Below are positions 10,880 through 21,661 of a stretch of DNA of 64,000 nt, in pieces. Both the position numbers and the translations under genes were made by a program. Positions within the stretch are counted from its first letter, which is position 1; each line of letters starts with the position of its first letter. Origin of the DNA: Anastrepha obliqua (taxonomy: Eukaryota; Arthropoda; Insecta; Diptera; Tephritidae); the NCBI RefSeq assembly GCF_027943255.1, contig NC_072893.1, positions 94,929,784 through 94,993,783 on the forward strand, read 5' to 3'. The notes beneath the pieces are model-generated. The model did no database searches and was not told where the DNA came from. It saw nothing but the letters and a program-made list of their open reading frames with translations.

Positions 10880-11672
10880 CGGGGTGCGTATATTTAGGAC
10901 AACTTAAGAGTAAAACTACTTAGATTTTTTTTGAACTTTGAAATTTAATGGAGCTTTTACGCAACATTAACTTATTATATATCTATAAAATTTCCATTAG
11001 CTACAATAACCCCCTCGATTCGGGTTCGGAAACGATTGCATTCCCAATACAAATGCTTCTTATTCATACTGACCATAAAGGCCCATACGGATATTAGTTA
11101 TAGCCTTCAGAGAAGAAATAGTGTTATGAGGATGCTTATTTCTTGCAAGCTCAACTATGCCTCATACGTAGTAATCGAATCGATTAAGGCCTGAGGAGTT
11201 TGGCGGTTCAAAGTTATATGATCATGGAATTTTTACAGCCATCCAATCTTGTGTCACTATCATTTTGTGCGAGTCTTGTTGAAAGATGTATAGGTTGTCA
11301 CGTACACTATCAATCCAGGGTTTCACTACGGTCTCTAGAACCTCGATACATGCAACAGAATTCACTCGAAATCCTTGAGTATAGAAGTGGGGTGGCATGA
11401 CATGACCTCTGTTCCTCACAATACCCAAAACCAAAACAGTGGCTGGAAACAACTCTGACGACTGGTTTTTTTGGTCTTAATAAAAAATGTTACCGCTTCA
11501 AGGTGTTTAATTTTGTTTAGAAGGTGTTTTGAGCAGATAACTCACTGTTCTCGTGTTTGCTCTGACATAAACTGTCTTCGGCGTATAGCGTTGTATAGGT
11601 GATCTTCATGAACAACTCGTCGGATAAGACCCTCAGAAACATTTAGCTCCCTCGCAAGGGCCATCATTAATT
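10880..11672 (-). pseudogene. DD37-type Tc1/mariner remnant, interrupted by a LINE
   Basis: The left end reads CGGGGTGCGTATATTTAGGA after TA (10878-10879); the right end is lost where LINE sequence starts near 11672. The minus-strand transposase is badly broken. Legible pieces are MALARELNVSEGLIRRVVHE (near 11660), GHVMPPHFYTQGFRVNS, LETVVKPWIDSV, FQQDSHK (second catalytic Asp, with the usual following Ala-Pro-Ser lost) and VTQDWMA, then shifted frames ending in FRTRIEGVI-like codons near 11020. The layout matches flies' DD37 (ITm/maT-like) transposases. Confidence 0.72.
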
Positions 11673-12295
11673 TTATTTACTTATTTAATATTCTAATGCA
11701 GCATTTCCCACAGACTATAAAAAACAGATTAATGCTAAACAATTTAAATAAAAATAAATTAAACTTAAAATTTACTCATTTGGTTTTAATGAAGGAAATA
11801 TAACATTTCTTACCGTTTACAGAGAAAGAATATTAGAGAATACTTAAAATCTAGTTAAAGAATTTAATTAGTAACATTTTGAAGTAGTATTTTAGGGAAG
11901 AAAAGTCCAGGCCAATATGATTTGAAAGCATATTAAATTCTCTCAAAGAATAATTAGTTTTAACCGTGCCTAACCAGAAAATATTATATTATATTGTAAT
12001 TTTGTGAACTTGTCTGAGGAATATTGAAACTAATTTTCTCGAGCAGCGATGGCGGGGCAATAGTCCCACTTATCAAATCAAAATAACGACTGTCAACAAA
12101 GTCGGAGCTAAAACGTTGAATAAAAGCAAATTCAAAATACCACTTTGCAATGGTGCAATTTAAATGTATTTGAAAAGTCAAATGCCATACCAAGATCAAT
12201 AATTTCACTTGGATTGGATAATCTGGAACCACCAATGGAATAGGAAGTTGGTATAAGAGTAAAAGATTTAGAATAAGAGACACAAAAACACCTAC
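11672..12295 (-). pseudogene. jockey-like LINE 3' fragment
   Basis: Minus-strand remains of a non-LTR reverse transcriptase, C-terminal part. Legible pieces, in more than one frame, are IIDLGMAFDF (the EIxDLGVxFD-type stretch after the palm), AFIQRFSSDFVDSRYFDL (thumb), and PPSLLEKISFNIPQTSS with EFNMLSNHIGLDFSS (C-terminal end typical of jockey relatives). The thumb joins the C-terminus directly, so an internal piece is missing. The 3' region ends in TATTAAATAAGTAAATAAAA, a LINE-like tail, exactly where the transposon at 10880 stops. Confidence 0.6.
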
Positions 12296-12333
12296 TTATT
12301 TATAATAAGATTCAAAAAAATAAATAAATAAAT

Positions 12334-12640
12334 AATTGGCGCGTACACTTCTGTTAGGTGTTTGGCCGAGCTCCTCCTCCTATTTGTGGTGTGCGTGTTG
12401 ATGTTGTTCCACAAATGGAGGGACCTACAGTTTCAAGCCGACTCCGAACGGCAGATATTTTTATGAGGAGCTTTTTCATGGCAGAAATACACTCAGAGGT
12501 TTGCCATTGCCTGCCGAGGAGCGACCGCTATTAGAAAAAACTTTTTCTTAAATTTGATCTTTCACCGAGATTCGAACCAACTTTCACTCTGTGAATTCCG
12601 AATGGTAGTCACGCACCAACCCATTCGGCTACGGCGGCCG
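12334..12640 (-). mobile_element. tRNA-derived SINE, full length (307 bp)
   Basis: Complete copy on the minus strand: tRNA-like head from 12640 (CGGCCGCCGTAGCCGAATGG holding the A box, then GGTTCGAATCTC as B box near 12570), a central body including AGGCAATGGCAAACCTC and CTGCCATGAAAAAGCTCC, and the 3' end GTACGCGCCAATT followed by repeated ATTT. RNA polymerase III would transcribe it from the internal boxes. The head resembles a class II tRNA (Ser or Leu type), which is an inference from the spacing of the boxes. Confidence 0.92.
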
Positions 12641-13375
12641 AATAATTATTTATTTTACACCCAGCAATGACGTTATTTAAATCAAATTTTTTTACAGAGT
12701 CCGCCACACTTCAATCATCAGCATACTAATGAGCATTTGCGCTATTAAAACAACTGGAAAGGTCATTAACAGAAATTAGAAAAGTAGGGAGGTACATTTC
12801 CGAGAGGAAAAATAGGATTTAACCCATTGTGAAAGAGTGGTGTGAAATCATATAGCCCTCAATTTGGAATTTAAAAACGTTTGATTAAGCTTATGAAAAG
12901 CTTTTGAAAAGTCTGTGTTCACAGAGCCGACCTCAACGTTATTTTGAAAAGCTGATATTCAATATTCAGAAAACACTGCATGATTTAAAATAATTTATCT
13001 TTCTTCCCTGACTAACTACAAAATAAATTTCTTCTTCCGCAATAAGTTCAAACAATTTTAGACCGAGATTGGTCCCTCTCGCATGTTTTCAATGTTTTAA
13101 AAATTGATATGGATTGAACCTTTCTGCTTCAATGTACTAATTTTCTTACACCTCCCGGAATTTGTCTCTTCCTCTTCCTTCGTTTCGCTCTTCCTTTCTA
13201 TTTAAATAAGTTTGATACAAATTATGCTCGCAATGCTCCTACTGAACGCGCTCTTCCTGTTTTTTTTAAAGAAGATCTCCAGCTAGACTTCTCATTTTCT
13301 AAGAAAGAATTTTCTGTACTAATGAACTCAATCTTTTAGTTAGTTAGAGGTAAGTTTGTATATTTTAAATAGATG
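12641..13375. other. no gene seen
   Basis: AT-rich spacer between a SINE and a maT element. Nothing recognisable. Confidence 0.6.
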
Positions 13376-13377
13376 TA

Positions 13378-14636
13378 CAGGGTGAACGATATGAAGTGTT
13401 ACCAATTTCACACTGCTTGTATCTGTAAAACAACTCATGACATCAACGTCAAAATTGTTCTAATGACAGCTCAATATATTGTTTATATGCCATCAAAAGC
13501 ATTTGCGTCTCAGTTTTGTTGCGTTATATTTGGCACACAACCAGCCATTGTTCGTGAGCTCAGTCACCTCAAAGTAATTGAAATGTTTGTGTATCGCACT
13601 ATAAAACGTTACAATGATTCTGGTAGCATTGGAAAACGCTATGGAGGTGGACCAAAAAAAACCGCAACAACGCCAGAAATGGTTCGGAAAGTGAAGGCTC
13701 GATTTGAACGAAATCCACATCGAAGTTGAAGAAAAATGGCCAAAGAACTGAAAATATCGCAAGACAGCATTCGACGCATATTGAAAAATGAGTTCGAGAT
13801 CAAGGCTTACAAGTTCCAAAAAGCACACGATCTTTCACCACAGCAAAAAAAAAGTTCGGTGCGAAAGAGTAAAGGAGTTGTTGTGCTTGCACGAACGTTG
13901 CGAATTTCCTAACATTGTGTTTTCTGATGAAAACAATTTCCCAATTGATCTGTTCATAAGCACTCAAGACGATCGTGTTTACTTGACCGAACGCTCATAC
14001 GAGAATTTGAGCCTACGTATGGCCACTTCAAGCAATTTCCCATCGTAAGTAATGGTTTGGGCCGCAGTGACCGCTGATCGACGCTCTCCAAGCGTTTTTA
14101 TCGAGTGTCAAAGTGAATGCGACTTATTAACGGGAAAATGTTTTAGAGGCTGCTTTAGAGCCATGGACACGCAAACATTTCGGTCGTAGACCATGGACGT
14201 TCCAACAGGACTCGGCACCGTCTCATAAAGCTTGTGTGAACCAAGAATGGTTAAAAAACCATGTTCCGCACTTCATTTCGTCCACACAATGGCTTTCGAA
14301 TTCGCCAGACGCAAATCCGATGGACTATTCCATCTGGTCCATTTTGGAGAGCAAGATGAGGACTAAAAAATATGCCAGTATGGATGCGTTGAAAAAAGCG
14401 ATTATACGAGAATGGGCCAAAATACTTCAAGATCGCATTCGTGCTGCATGCAACTCATTTTTTGACCGTTTGAAGGCTGTAGTCAAGGCAAAAGGTGGTC
14501 ATATCGAGCTAAAGTGAATATATGTTAAAATTGTAATCATTTTTGAACAATTTTGTCTTTGAAATCAATAAAAACTAATTTCACTCAAAACAGTTATGGT
14601 GTTTTGAATAGATACAACTTCACATCGTTCCCCCTG
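13378..14636 (+). mobile_element. maT-type (DD37D) transposon, 1259 bp, both ends present
   Basis: Left end CAGGGTGAACGATATGAAGT; the reverse complement of the right end is CAGGGGGAACGATGTGAAGT. TA flanks both sides (13376-13377 and 14637-14638). Full-length by ends, with a mutated transposase inside. A related, more eroded copy is at 50900-51720. Confidence 0.9.
13490..14517 (+). pseudogene. maT-type transposase, frameshifted
   Basis: Plus-strand transposase broken by several frameshifts and stops. N-terminal helix-turn-helix: TQPAIVRELSHLKVIEMFVY, then RYNDSGSIGKR, MAKELKISQDSIRRILKN. Catalytic core: NIVFSDENNFPI (first Asp, near 13920), VMVWAAVTAD, TFQQDSAPSHKA (second Asp, near 14210), and NSPDANPMDYSIWSILESK (third Asp, near 14320). 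Exactly 37 residues separate the second and third Asp, the DD37D signature of maT. The C-terminus ends VVKAKGGHIELK at the stop at 14517. The last 93 codons (14236-14517) are open. Confidence 0.9.
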
Positions 14637-14638
14637 TA

Positions 14639-17492
14639 AGTTTGTAATTGAATTTGTATAATATATATTTTCGTTCAAGGAATTTATTAAACATTAATAA
14701 AAGTGATCGCTTGCACTTGTTGGAAAAATCTGCAGATCGGACGGTGTGAGACCCTTCTTTGCGTTTTCTGCGTTTACGGCGAACCTTATGAAGGAATGCA
14801 TGGGCGCACCTAAGAAAATTAGATATTTCTAATTCGGTTCGAGTTCCACATCCAGCGACATAACTACATGCCTCTTTATTTCTAGAGTTGCGTTGTTCTC
14901 CATGCCTTATGTATCTGCAAAAGAGCAAAAAGAATAGTAATGGTTTCGGCAAGTCATAGCATGTCTTCAACTACTATATGCACCCTGTATAAGATACATT
15001 GTATGTGCACATTCATATGCTAAAAAATTCAAAATTCCCGACATAAAACAATTACCTAAAATAACGCTCACCATAGATATGTACCTACGTAAAGTAGACA
15101 CATATTGCTGATTGCTAAAATCCGAGTGTCATTTTATTTAATTTTCATGCGAAGGATGTTCTGAACTTTCTGAATATTTTCTGCCCTAGACATGAAGATA
15201 AAATTATTTCAAATTAAATTCCTTTCCTTTCTACTTTCAAATAGATATGTATATATATGTATGTATTTGTGAAGCTATTATTCTTCATTTTTTACACATT
15301 TTTGCAGTTTGCTTTGCTAATTTTGCATTTTGAGGACACGAAATATATACCTAAGTATGTATGTCTATGTATGTCCCGCTTTTGAAAACATTCGCACTCG
15401 CACGCACAATTGTGCTCTTCCCGCAGATAAAGAAGATTACCTGATTTTCTACGCTTGGGCTTATGTAGGAGGCAATATTCAAGAAAAATTGTACGCGACG
15501 AGAATCAAGTGCGAGTAAATTCGAAAATAAGAAAAATAAAGGGCGAAATGAAACCATTCAACTTGAATTGATGTCAAGTGGAGCTGCACGTAATAAGCGA
15601 AAGCAGAACGTTACGCATACAAGTAACTCTGTTGCGTCATCATTTGCGAATTTAATGAGGTGCAAATGAGGTTGTTCCGCACATTGAGGACGGCGAAACG
15701 ACACAGAGGCATCATGAAGCGCAATGCAAAGAACTCCGCCATTTTTGAGGCGAAAGCTATAGCACTCACGCATCAACACGCACCACGCCCGCATGAATCA
15801 GTGGGAAAGGAGGGAGCTACAAGTGGTCCTCACTTGTGGTAGTCGATCCCCATATATCTACATATATGGGCAGATATAGGTAGATTTGTACAACTAACTT
15901 AGAAAGGCATGAGTTAATGCGGGTTAGGGAGAAATCACGAAAGCAGCACCAAATTTTAGTAGCAACAGTGGAGCTACAGCATGAAAGCATGAGTAAGTAA
16001 ATTTACGTATTTATATGTATAAACTGCACTAGGATACTTTGGATAATCTGAGTGAAGAAGTGCTAAGCAATTCTGCTTCCAGGACATCTTCAGCGCAGGT
16101 TTACAGCTCTTCATAGACACCTTAGCACGTGGGGGCGTGTAAGTGACTTAATGTCACAATCAGAGGTCTGTATGAGCGCAAGCAATAGCTTGGCATGTAC
16201 AAATTTACATACGCACATTTAAACACACATACACATTCTCTCAGTTAACATATGTATGCTTCTGCTTTACCTCCTATGGAGATGCCACGAATGTGCCATG
16301 TCGTATGAGCAACTTTCCGCGACATTTAAACCAGCACGTCATTTATTCCCCAAACATGTTTGCTTACGTGTAAACATTGACATAAAATAAAGCAGTCTTA
16401 CAGATGTATATACGGGTATGTTACGGGTTAAATGTCACTTCAGGGTACCCACAGTGAATGCAAAATTATGTTAATCAGCAAGAAATTATACAGTTGCAAA
16501 TAAAGCGATAAATTGTAGGTGGCAATGAATTGTCGCCAAACTTAACAGCTTCTTATTGTCTTACCGTAGCCAGCGATTGTGAACATTTATGTGAAACTGT
16601 AGCTACAAAGCAGTACTAGAGACATATGTAAAGTGAGAGGGCGTTGCTACATCTCAGTTTGACATTTATAAATGCCAGATTGCAATAAAAGCTCGCGACA
16701 TATGTTAACATAAAACAATAAAGCTAACATTATTACATGTATGTATATTAATACAATACAACATGGTTGAAATGGGTATGTAGCTGTGTGTTTGTACAGC
16801 CGCATGTATCAGCTATCGTATCTATGTAAGTATGTATATTACAGATGTGCATTATTGCAAATGTGGGTGTTATATCTTTGGTTTACCTCTTGAACCACGT
16901 AATAAATACTACGAAGAAGCAATTCTTATACTGGTATACAAAAATTACTTGGTAGCGAACTATTCATACATACTCATATGTTGAATAGGCACAAAACCAT
17001 TTTTTTATAAAAGAGTCATACATTAGCTTTTTGTTTTTTTTAGTTATGTGACACCGACCGGAACAAGTGGCAAGGGATATACCTGAGGAATATGGCCGGT
17101 GAGGTAGCACTTCCCAACACGATGTTCCTAAATAAGTTTTGACCGACACCACAATATATATATAAATAAGTGTCGTGATGCAAAATAATAATTTTTTCGT
17201 GCCCGAAATAGTAATTAGCACATTTTCCTTCCATTAACCTCCCCTCCAAGGGAAGATAGAAACGATGATGATGATGAACCTCATCAATTTTGTGTGGTAG
17301 AAATATATTAAAATTAAAGAAGTCAAACCCGACACTTTTGCACACAAAATTTACGCTGACATCGAGCCACTAATACCTGAAAGCAATGTTGCTCGCAGTT
17401 GTCCAAGGACTCAATACTATACTTTACATTTCAAATTATTTAGATGTTGAATTGCACTAAAAAAACTTGTTGGGTTTAATTCTTAACAACTA
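14639..17492. other. no gene seen; short tetranucleotide-like repeats
   Basis: Long non-coding stretch with ATGTATG/ATATAT runs (15240-15270, 16740-16850). A 40-bp segment around 14725-14760 (minus strand GTCTCACACCGTCCGATCTG) resembles 29806-29835 (GTTCTGACACTGTCCGATCC) and is probably a shared repeat fragment of unknown type. Open frames here are short and unsupported. Confidence 0.5.
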
Positions 17493-17870
17493 TCTAGGTA
17501 TATATATAAAATTAAGCCGAAAAAAAGTGTGCGTTTGTCCGGGGTAATCTCAACAACGCGTGTAAGGAAAACAATGAAAGTTTCACACATTGTTGGTGTT
17601 GCTTTGGCAAATGTTTCTGTGAAGTTTGGTTGAAATCTGATAACGCGTGTGTGTGCGGTGCGTCGGTTAAGTGAGTGTGTTTTTGCTATTTGCCGCACGT
17701 ATTTTTTGTACCGCACAGAGCATTCATTAGAATTGAATACATTTTGGTCGTGTGTGTCTGGGCCGCTTATTATGAAATTTGGTATATATATATATTTTCC
17801 CACGGTGAAGGTTAGTATAATATGCTTATTAATTCCACTCGCCACCAGGTGGCGCTGCCGAAGGCCAAAA

Positions 17871-18120
17871 CGAGGACCCGGGTAACCCTAGGATGTGTTT
17901 TTACATTGTGGATATCAAATCAAAGCTACTGATGAGTGCTTTAATACAGAGTATTTTTTAGATCTCTGAGTGGCCAGGGTCTCGAGATATAGCCGAAAAG
18001 GTGGACCAAGGTACCCTTGGATGTGTTTGTATATACAATATGGGTATCAGATGGAAGCTGTTGATGAAAGCTTTTAAGTCAAGTAATTTTTACTGCCCAT
18101 TTCTGGGATAAAGAAAGGAG
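17871..18120 (+). repeat. two tandem units of about 130 bp inside Helitron 1
   Basis: Unit 1 (17871-17999) and unit 2 (about 18001-18120) share, in order, GGTA(A)CCC(T)TAGGATGTGTTT-like, ATATCAAAT(C/G)AAAGCT-like, TGATGAGTGCTTT-like and an AGTATTTTT stretch. They are diverged. Such units are common in dipteran Helitrons, between the 5' end and the coding part. Confidence 0.65.
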
Positions 18121-18250
18121 ATGGAGCTGGAGATGGAAGAGGAAAAGGAATAGCTACAGGAGGAGGAAGAGGAAGATCACTTGTTATTAAAAATTAAAAA
18201 AAAAAATTCTAAAAAAATTTTAAAATGTTACATATAAAAAATAAATAAAT

Positions 18251-18552
18251 AATTGGCGCGTACACTTCTGTTAGGGGTTTGGCCGAGCTCCTCCTCCTAT
18301 TTGTGGTGTGCGTCTAGGTGTTGTTCCACAAATGGAGGGACCTACAGTTTCAAGCCGACTCCGAACGGCAGATATTTTTATGAGGAGCTTTTTCATGGCA
18401 GAAATACACTCGGAGTTTTGCCGTTGCCTGCCGAGGGGCGACCGCTATTAGAAAAATGTTTTTATTAATTTTGCTTTCACCGAGATTCGAACCAACGACC
18501 TCTCTGTGAATTCCGAATGGTAATCACGCACCAACCCATTCGGCTACGGCGG
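18251..18552 (-). mobile_element. tRNA-derived SINE inserted in Helitron 1
   Basis: Near-consensus copy on the minus strand with A and B boxes (GGTTCGAATCTCGGTG at about 18480-18495) and the 3' end GTGTACGCGCCAATT then ATTTATTTATTTTTT. CATATA lies on both sides (18231-18236 and 18553-18558), a short probable target duplication. Confidence 0.92.
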
Positions 18553-18757
18553 CATATACGCTTATTATATAATATAAACGTTAATCTGAAGTCAGTTATA
18601 GTGAAAAATTCATTGTATCATTGCCGGCGTGATTGGTGATCGTTTCCTTAATTTTTTTGCAGAAAGGTTATGCTAATATGAGATATTACCTATATCATTC
18701 ATATATTTACGTACTACCTGTGTATTCACTCTTCTCCTTCTCCGCTTTTTCGCACAC

Positions 18758-18831
18758 GTAATTGTATGGGATGAGTGCACGATGGCACATAAAAAGTCAA
18801 TGGAAGCGCTTGATAGGACATTACGAGATTT
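18758..18831 (+). pseudogene. Helitron Pif1-like helicase, first piece before the RTE insertion
   Basis: Reads VIVWDECTMAHKKSMEALDR and then a few more residues, which is the Walker B (DE) region of Helitron helicases. Walker A and everything upstream are missing from this copy. The frame is cut at 18831 by the RTE LINE and resumes at 21662 after one copy of the 11-bp duplication. Confidence 0.88.
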
Positions 18832-21650
18832 CTTCTTCTTCTTCTTAATTGGCGCTATAACCGCTTACGCGATTTTGGCCGATTTTATCAAAGCGCGCCA
18901 GTCGTTTCTTTCTCGTGCTAACCGGCGCCAGTTGGACACACCAAGTGAAGCCAAGTCCTTCTCCACCTGATCTTTCCAACGCAGTGGAGGCCGCCCTCTT
19001 CCTCTGCTACCACCAGCTGGTACCGCATCGAATACTTTCAAAGCCGGAGCGTTTGTATCCATTCGGACGACATGACCCAGCCAACGTAGCCGCTGGATCT
19101 TTATTCGCTGCGCTATGTCTATGTCGTCGTAAAGCTCATACAGCTCATCGTTCCATCGTCTGCGATATTCGCCGTTGCCAACGTGCAAAGGTCCAAAAAT
19201 CTTACGCAGAATCTTTCTCTCGAACACTCCAAGCGTCGCTTCATCGGATGTTGTCATCGTCCAAGCTTCTGCGCCATACGTTAGGACGGGCATGATGAGA
19301 GTCTTGTAGAGTGTTAGTTTTGTTCGTCGAGAGAGGACTTTACTACTCAATTGCCTACTTAGTCCAAAGTAGCACTTGTTGGCAAGAGAGATTCTACGTT
19401 GGATTTCAAGGCTGACATTGTTATCGGTGTTAATGCTGGTTCCTAAATAGACGAAGTCTTTTACAACCTCGAAATTATAACTGTCTACAGTGACGTGGGT
19501 GCCGATACGCGAGTGCGCCGACTGTTTGCTTGAAGACAGGAGGTACTTCGTTTTGTCCTCGTTCACCACCAGACCCATTCGCTTTGCCTCTTTATCCAGT
19601 TTGGAGAAGGCAGAACTAACAGCGCGGTTGTTAAGGCCGATGATGTCAATATCATCGGCATACGCCAGCAATTGTACGCTCTTATAAAAAATTGTGCCCG
19701 AGCGATTAAGTTCTGCGGCTCGTACGATGCTCTCCAACATCAGGTTAAAGAAGTCACACGACAGCGAGTCACCCTGTCTGAAACCTCGTTTGGTATCAAA
19801 CGGCTCGGAGAGGTCCTTCCCAATTCTGACGGCGCTGCTGGTGTTGAGCAACGTCATCTTACATAGCCGTATTAGTTTTGCGGGGATACCAAATTCAGAC
19901 ATCGCGGCATACAGGTAACTCCTTTCCGTACTGTCGAATGCAGCTTTGAAGTCGACGAAAAGATGGTGTGTGTCGATTCTCCTTTCATGGGTCTTTTCCA
20001 AGATTTGGCGTATTGAGAATATTTGGTCGATGGTAGACTTTCCAGGTCTGAAGCCACACTGATAAGGTCCAATCAGTTGGTTGACGGTGGGCTTCAGCCT
20101 TTCACACAATACGCTCGCTAGAACCTTATAGGCGATATTTAGAAGACTAATCCCGCGGTAATTGGCACAAATTGCAGGATCGCCCTTCTTATGGATTGGG
20201 CAGAGCACACTTAAATTCCAATCGGCAGGCATGCTTTCATCCGACCATATTCTGCATAGGAGCTGATGCATGCACCTTACCAGCTCCTCGCCGCCATGTT
20301 TGAATAGCTCAGCCGGCAGTCCGTCGGCGCCCGCGGCTTTGTTGTTCTTTAGCCGCGTTATCGCTATTCTGACCTCGTCATGATCGGGTAGCGGAACGAC
20401 AATTCCGTCGTCAACGATTGGGGTATCGGGATCTTCACTTTCTCAGTGACATGCGCAGCTGTCACTGTTTAATAGGTTCGAGAAGTGTTCCCTCCATAAT
20501 CTAAGATTGCTCTGTACGTCAGTCACCAGTTCGCCGTCTTTGTTCTTACAGGAAAACGCCCCGGTCTTGAAACCTTCTGTAAGCCGCCGAACTTTCTGGT
20601 AGAATTTTCGGGCGTTGTTCCTGTTGGCCAGCATCTCAAGCTCTTCGCACTCACGTATTTCGGCCTCTCGTTTCTTCTTTCGGATAATACGTCTCTCTTC
20701 CTTTTTCAGCACTCTGTAGCGATCCCACATGGCTCGCGTTGCGCCCGATCGCAGCGTGGCTCTATAGGCGGCATCCTTTCTTTCTGCGGCAGCATGACAT
20801 TCCTCGTCGTACCAGTTGTTTTTTCGGGCTCGCCGGAATCCGATTTCTTCTTCGGCGGCGGTACGTAGAGAACGAGAAATGTTGCTCCATTGTTCGTGGA
20901 TGCCGGTTTGTTGGGCAGTACTCTCTGAGAGCAGGAGTGAGAGTCGAGTGGCGAATCTTCTGGCTGTCTGTTGTGATTGCAGCTTTTCGATGCCGAACAT
21001 TCTTTGCGTAGGTAGATGCACGTTTTTTGCTGCACAGAGGCGTATGCGCAGTTTGGCTGCAACAAGGTAGTGATCCGAGTCAATGTTGGGTCCTCGGATC
21101 GTACGTACATCTAATACACTAGAAGCGTGTCTTCCATCTATCACAACATGATCGATCTGGTTTCGTGTTTTTCGATCAGGAGACAGCCAGGTGGCTTGGT
21201 GAATCTTCTTATGCTGGAATCTGGTGCTGCAGACTACCATGTTTCGGGCCCCGGCGAAGTCGATCAGCCTCTGTCCGTTACCGGATGTTTCGTTGTGCAG
21301 GCTGAATTTTCCGACTGTTGGACCAAAAATTCCCTCCTTGCCCACCCTGGCGTTGAAGTCGCCAAGCACGATTTTTATGTCGTGGCGGGGGCAGCGCTCA
21401 TAGGAACGTTCCAGGCGCTCATAGAAGGAATCTTTGGTCGCATCGTCCTTCTCTTCCGTCGGGGCGTGGGCGCAAATTAGCGATATGTTGAAAAATCTGG
21501 CTTTGATGCGGATTGTTGCGAGACGCTCGTCCACCGGAGTGAACGACAGTACTTGGCGACGAAGTCTCTCTCCCACAACAAATCCGTCACCGAATTTGCG
21601 CTCCTTTACATGGCAGCTGTAGTAGACGTCGCAAGGTCCTATGGTTTTCT
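18832..21650 (-). mobile_element. RTE-clade LINE, 2819 bp, 5' truncated
   Basis: Non-LTR retrotransposon inserted in Helitron 1. The 11-bp target duplication TTACGAGATTT is at 18821-18831 and 21651-21661. The 3' end on the minus strand is GCGCCAATTAAGAAGAAGAA, a (GAA)n tail instead of poly-A, typical of RTE-like elements. The element is 5' truncated within the endonuclease domain, as usual for target-primed reverse transcription. The stop codon lies only about 17 bp before the tail. Other RTE pieces lie at 28887-29755 and 39738-40137. Confidence 0.93.
18865..21650 (-). pseudogene. RTE endonuclease/reverse transcriptase, one nonsense codon
   Basis: The minus-strand frame is open from the truncation point (21650) to 20446 and from 20442 to the stop at 18865, in the same frame; the only break is TGA at 20443-20445. 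The sister fragment at 28960 has an Arg codon (AGA) there. The N-terminal half is an APE endonuclease: SLICAHAPTEEKDD, KIVLGDFNARVG, RNQIDHVVID, SDHYLVAAK. The C-terminal half is the reverse transcriptase: NKAAGADGLPAELFKHG, CPIHKKGDP, NYRGISLLN, DFKAAFDS, GFRQGDSLS, LLAYADDIDII (catalytic Asp-Asp), FVYLGTS, and the C-terminal RWLGHVVRMD and GRGRPPLRWKDQVEKD typical of RTE. All catalytic motifs I can see are intact, so it is a young copy. Large chance frames on the plus strand are shadows. Confidence 0.93.
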
Positions 21651-21661
21651 TTACGAGATTT

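Noticed and set aside
17483..17845. 120-codon minus-strand frame
   Set aside because: It lies in the 5' region of Helitron 1, extends across its border, and has no recognisable motif.
18915..21480. Several plus-strand frames of 60-126 codons
   Set aside because: They are antisense shadows of the RTE endonuclease/reverse transcriptase.
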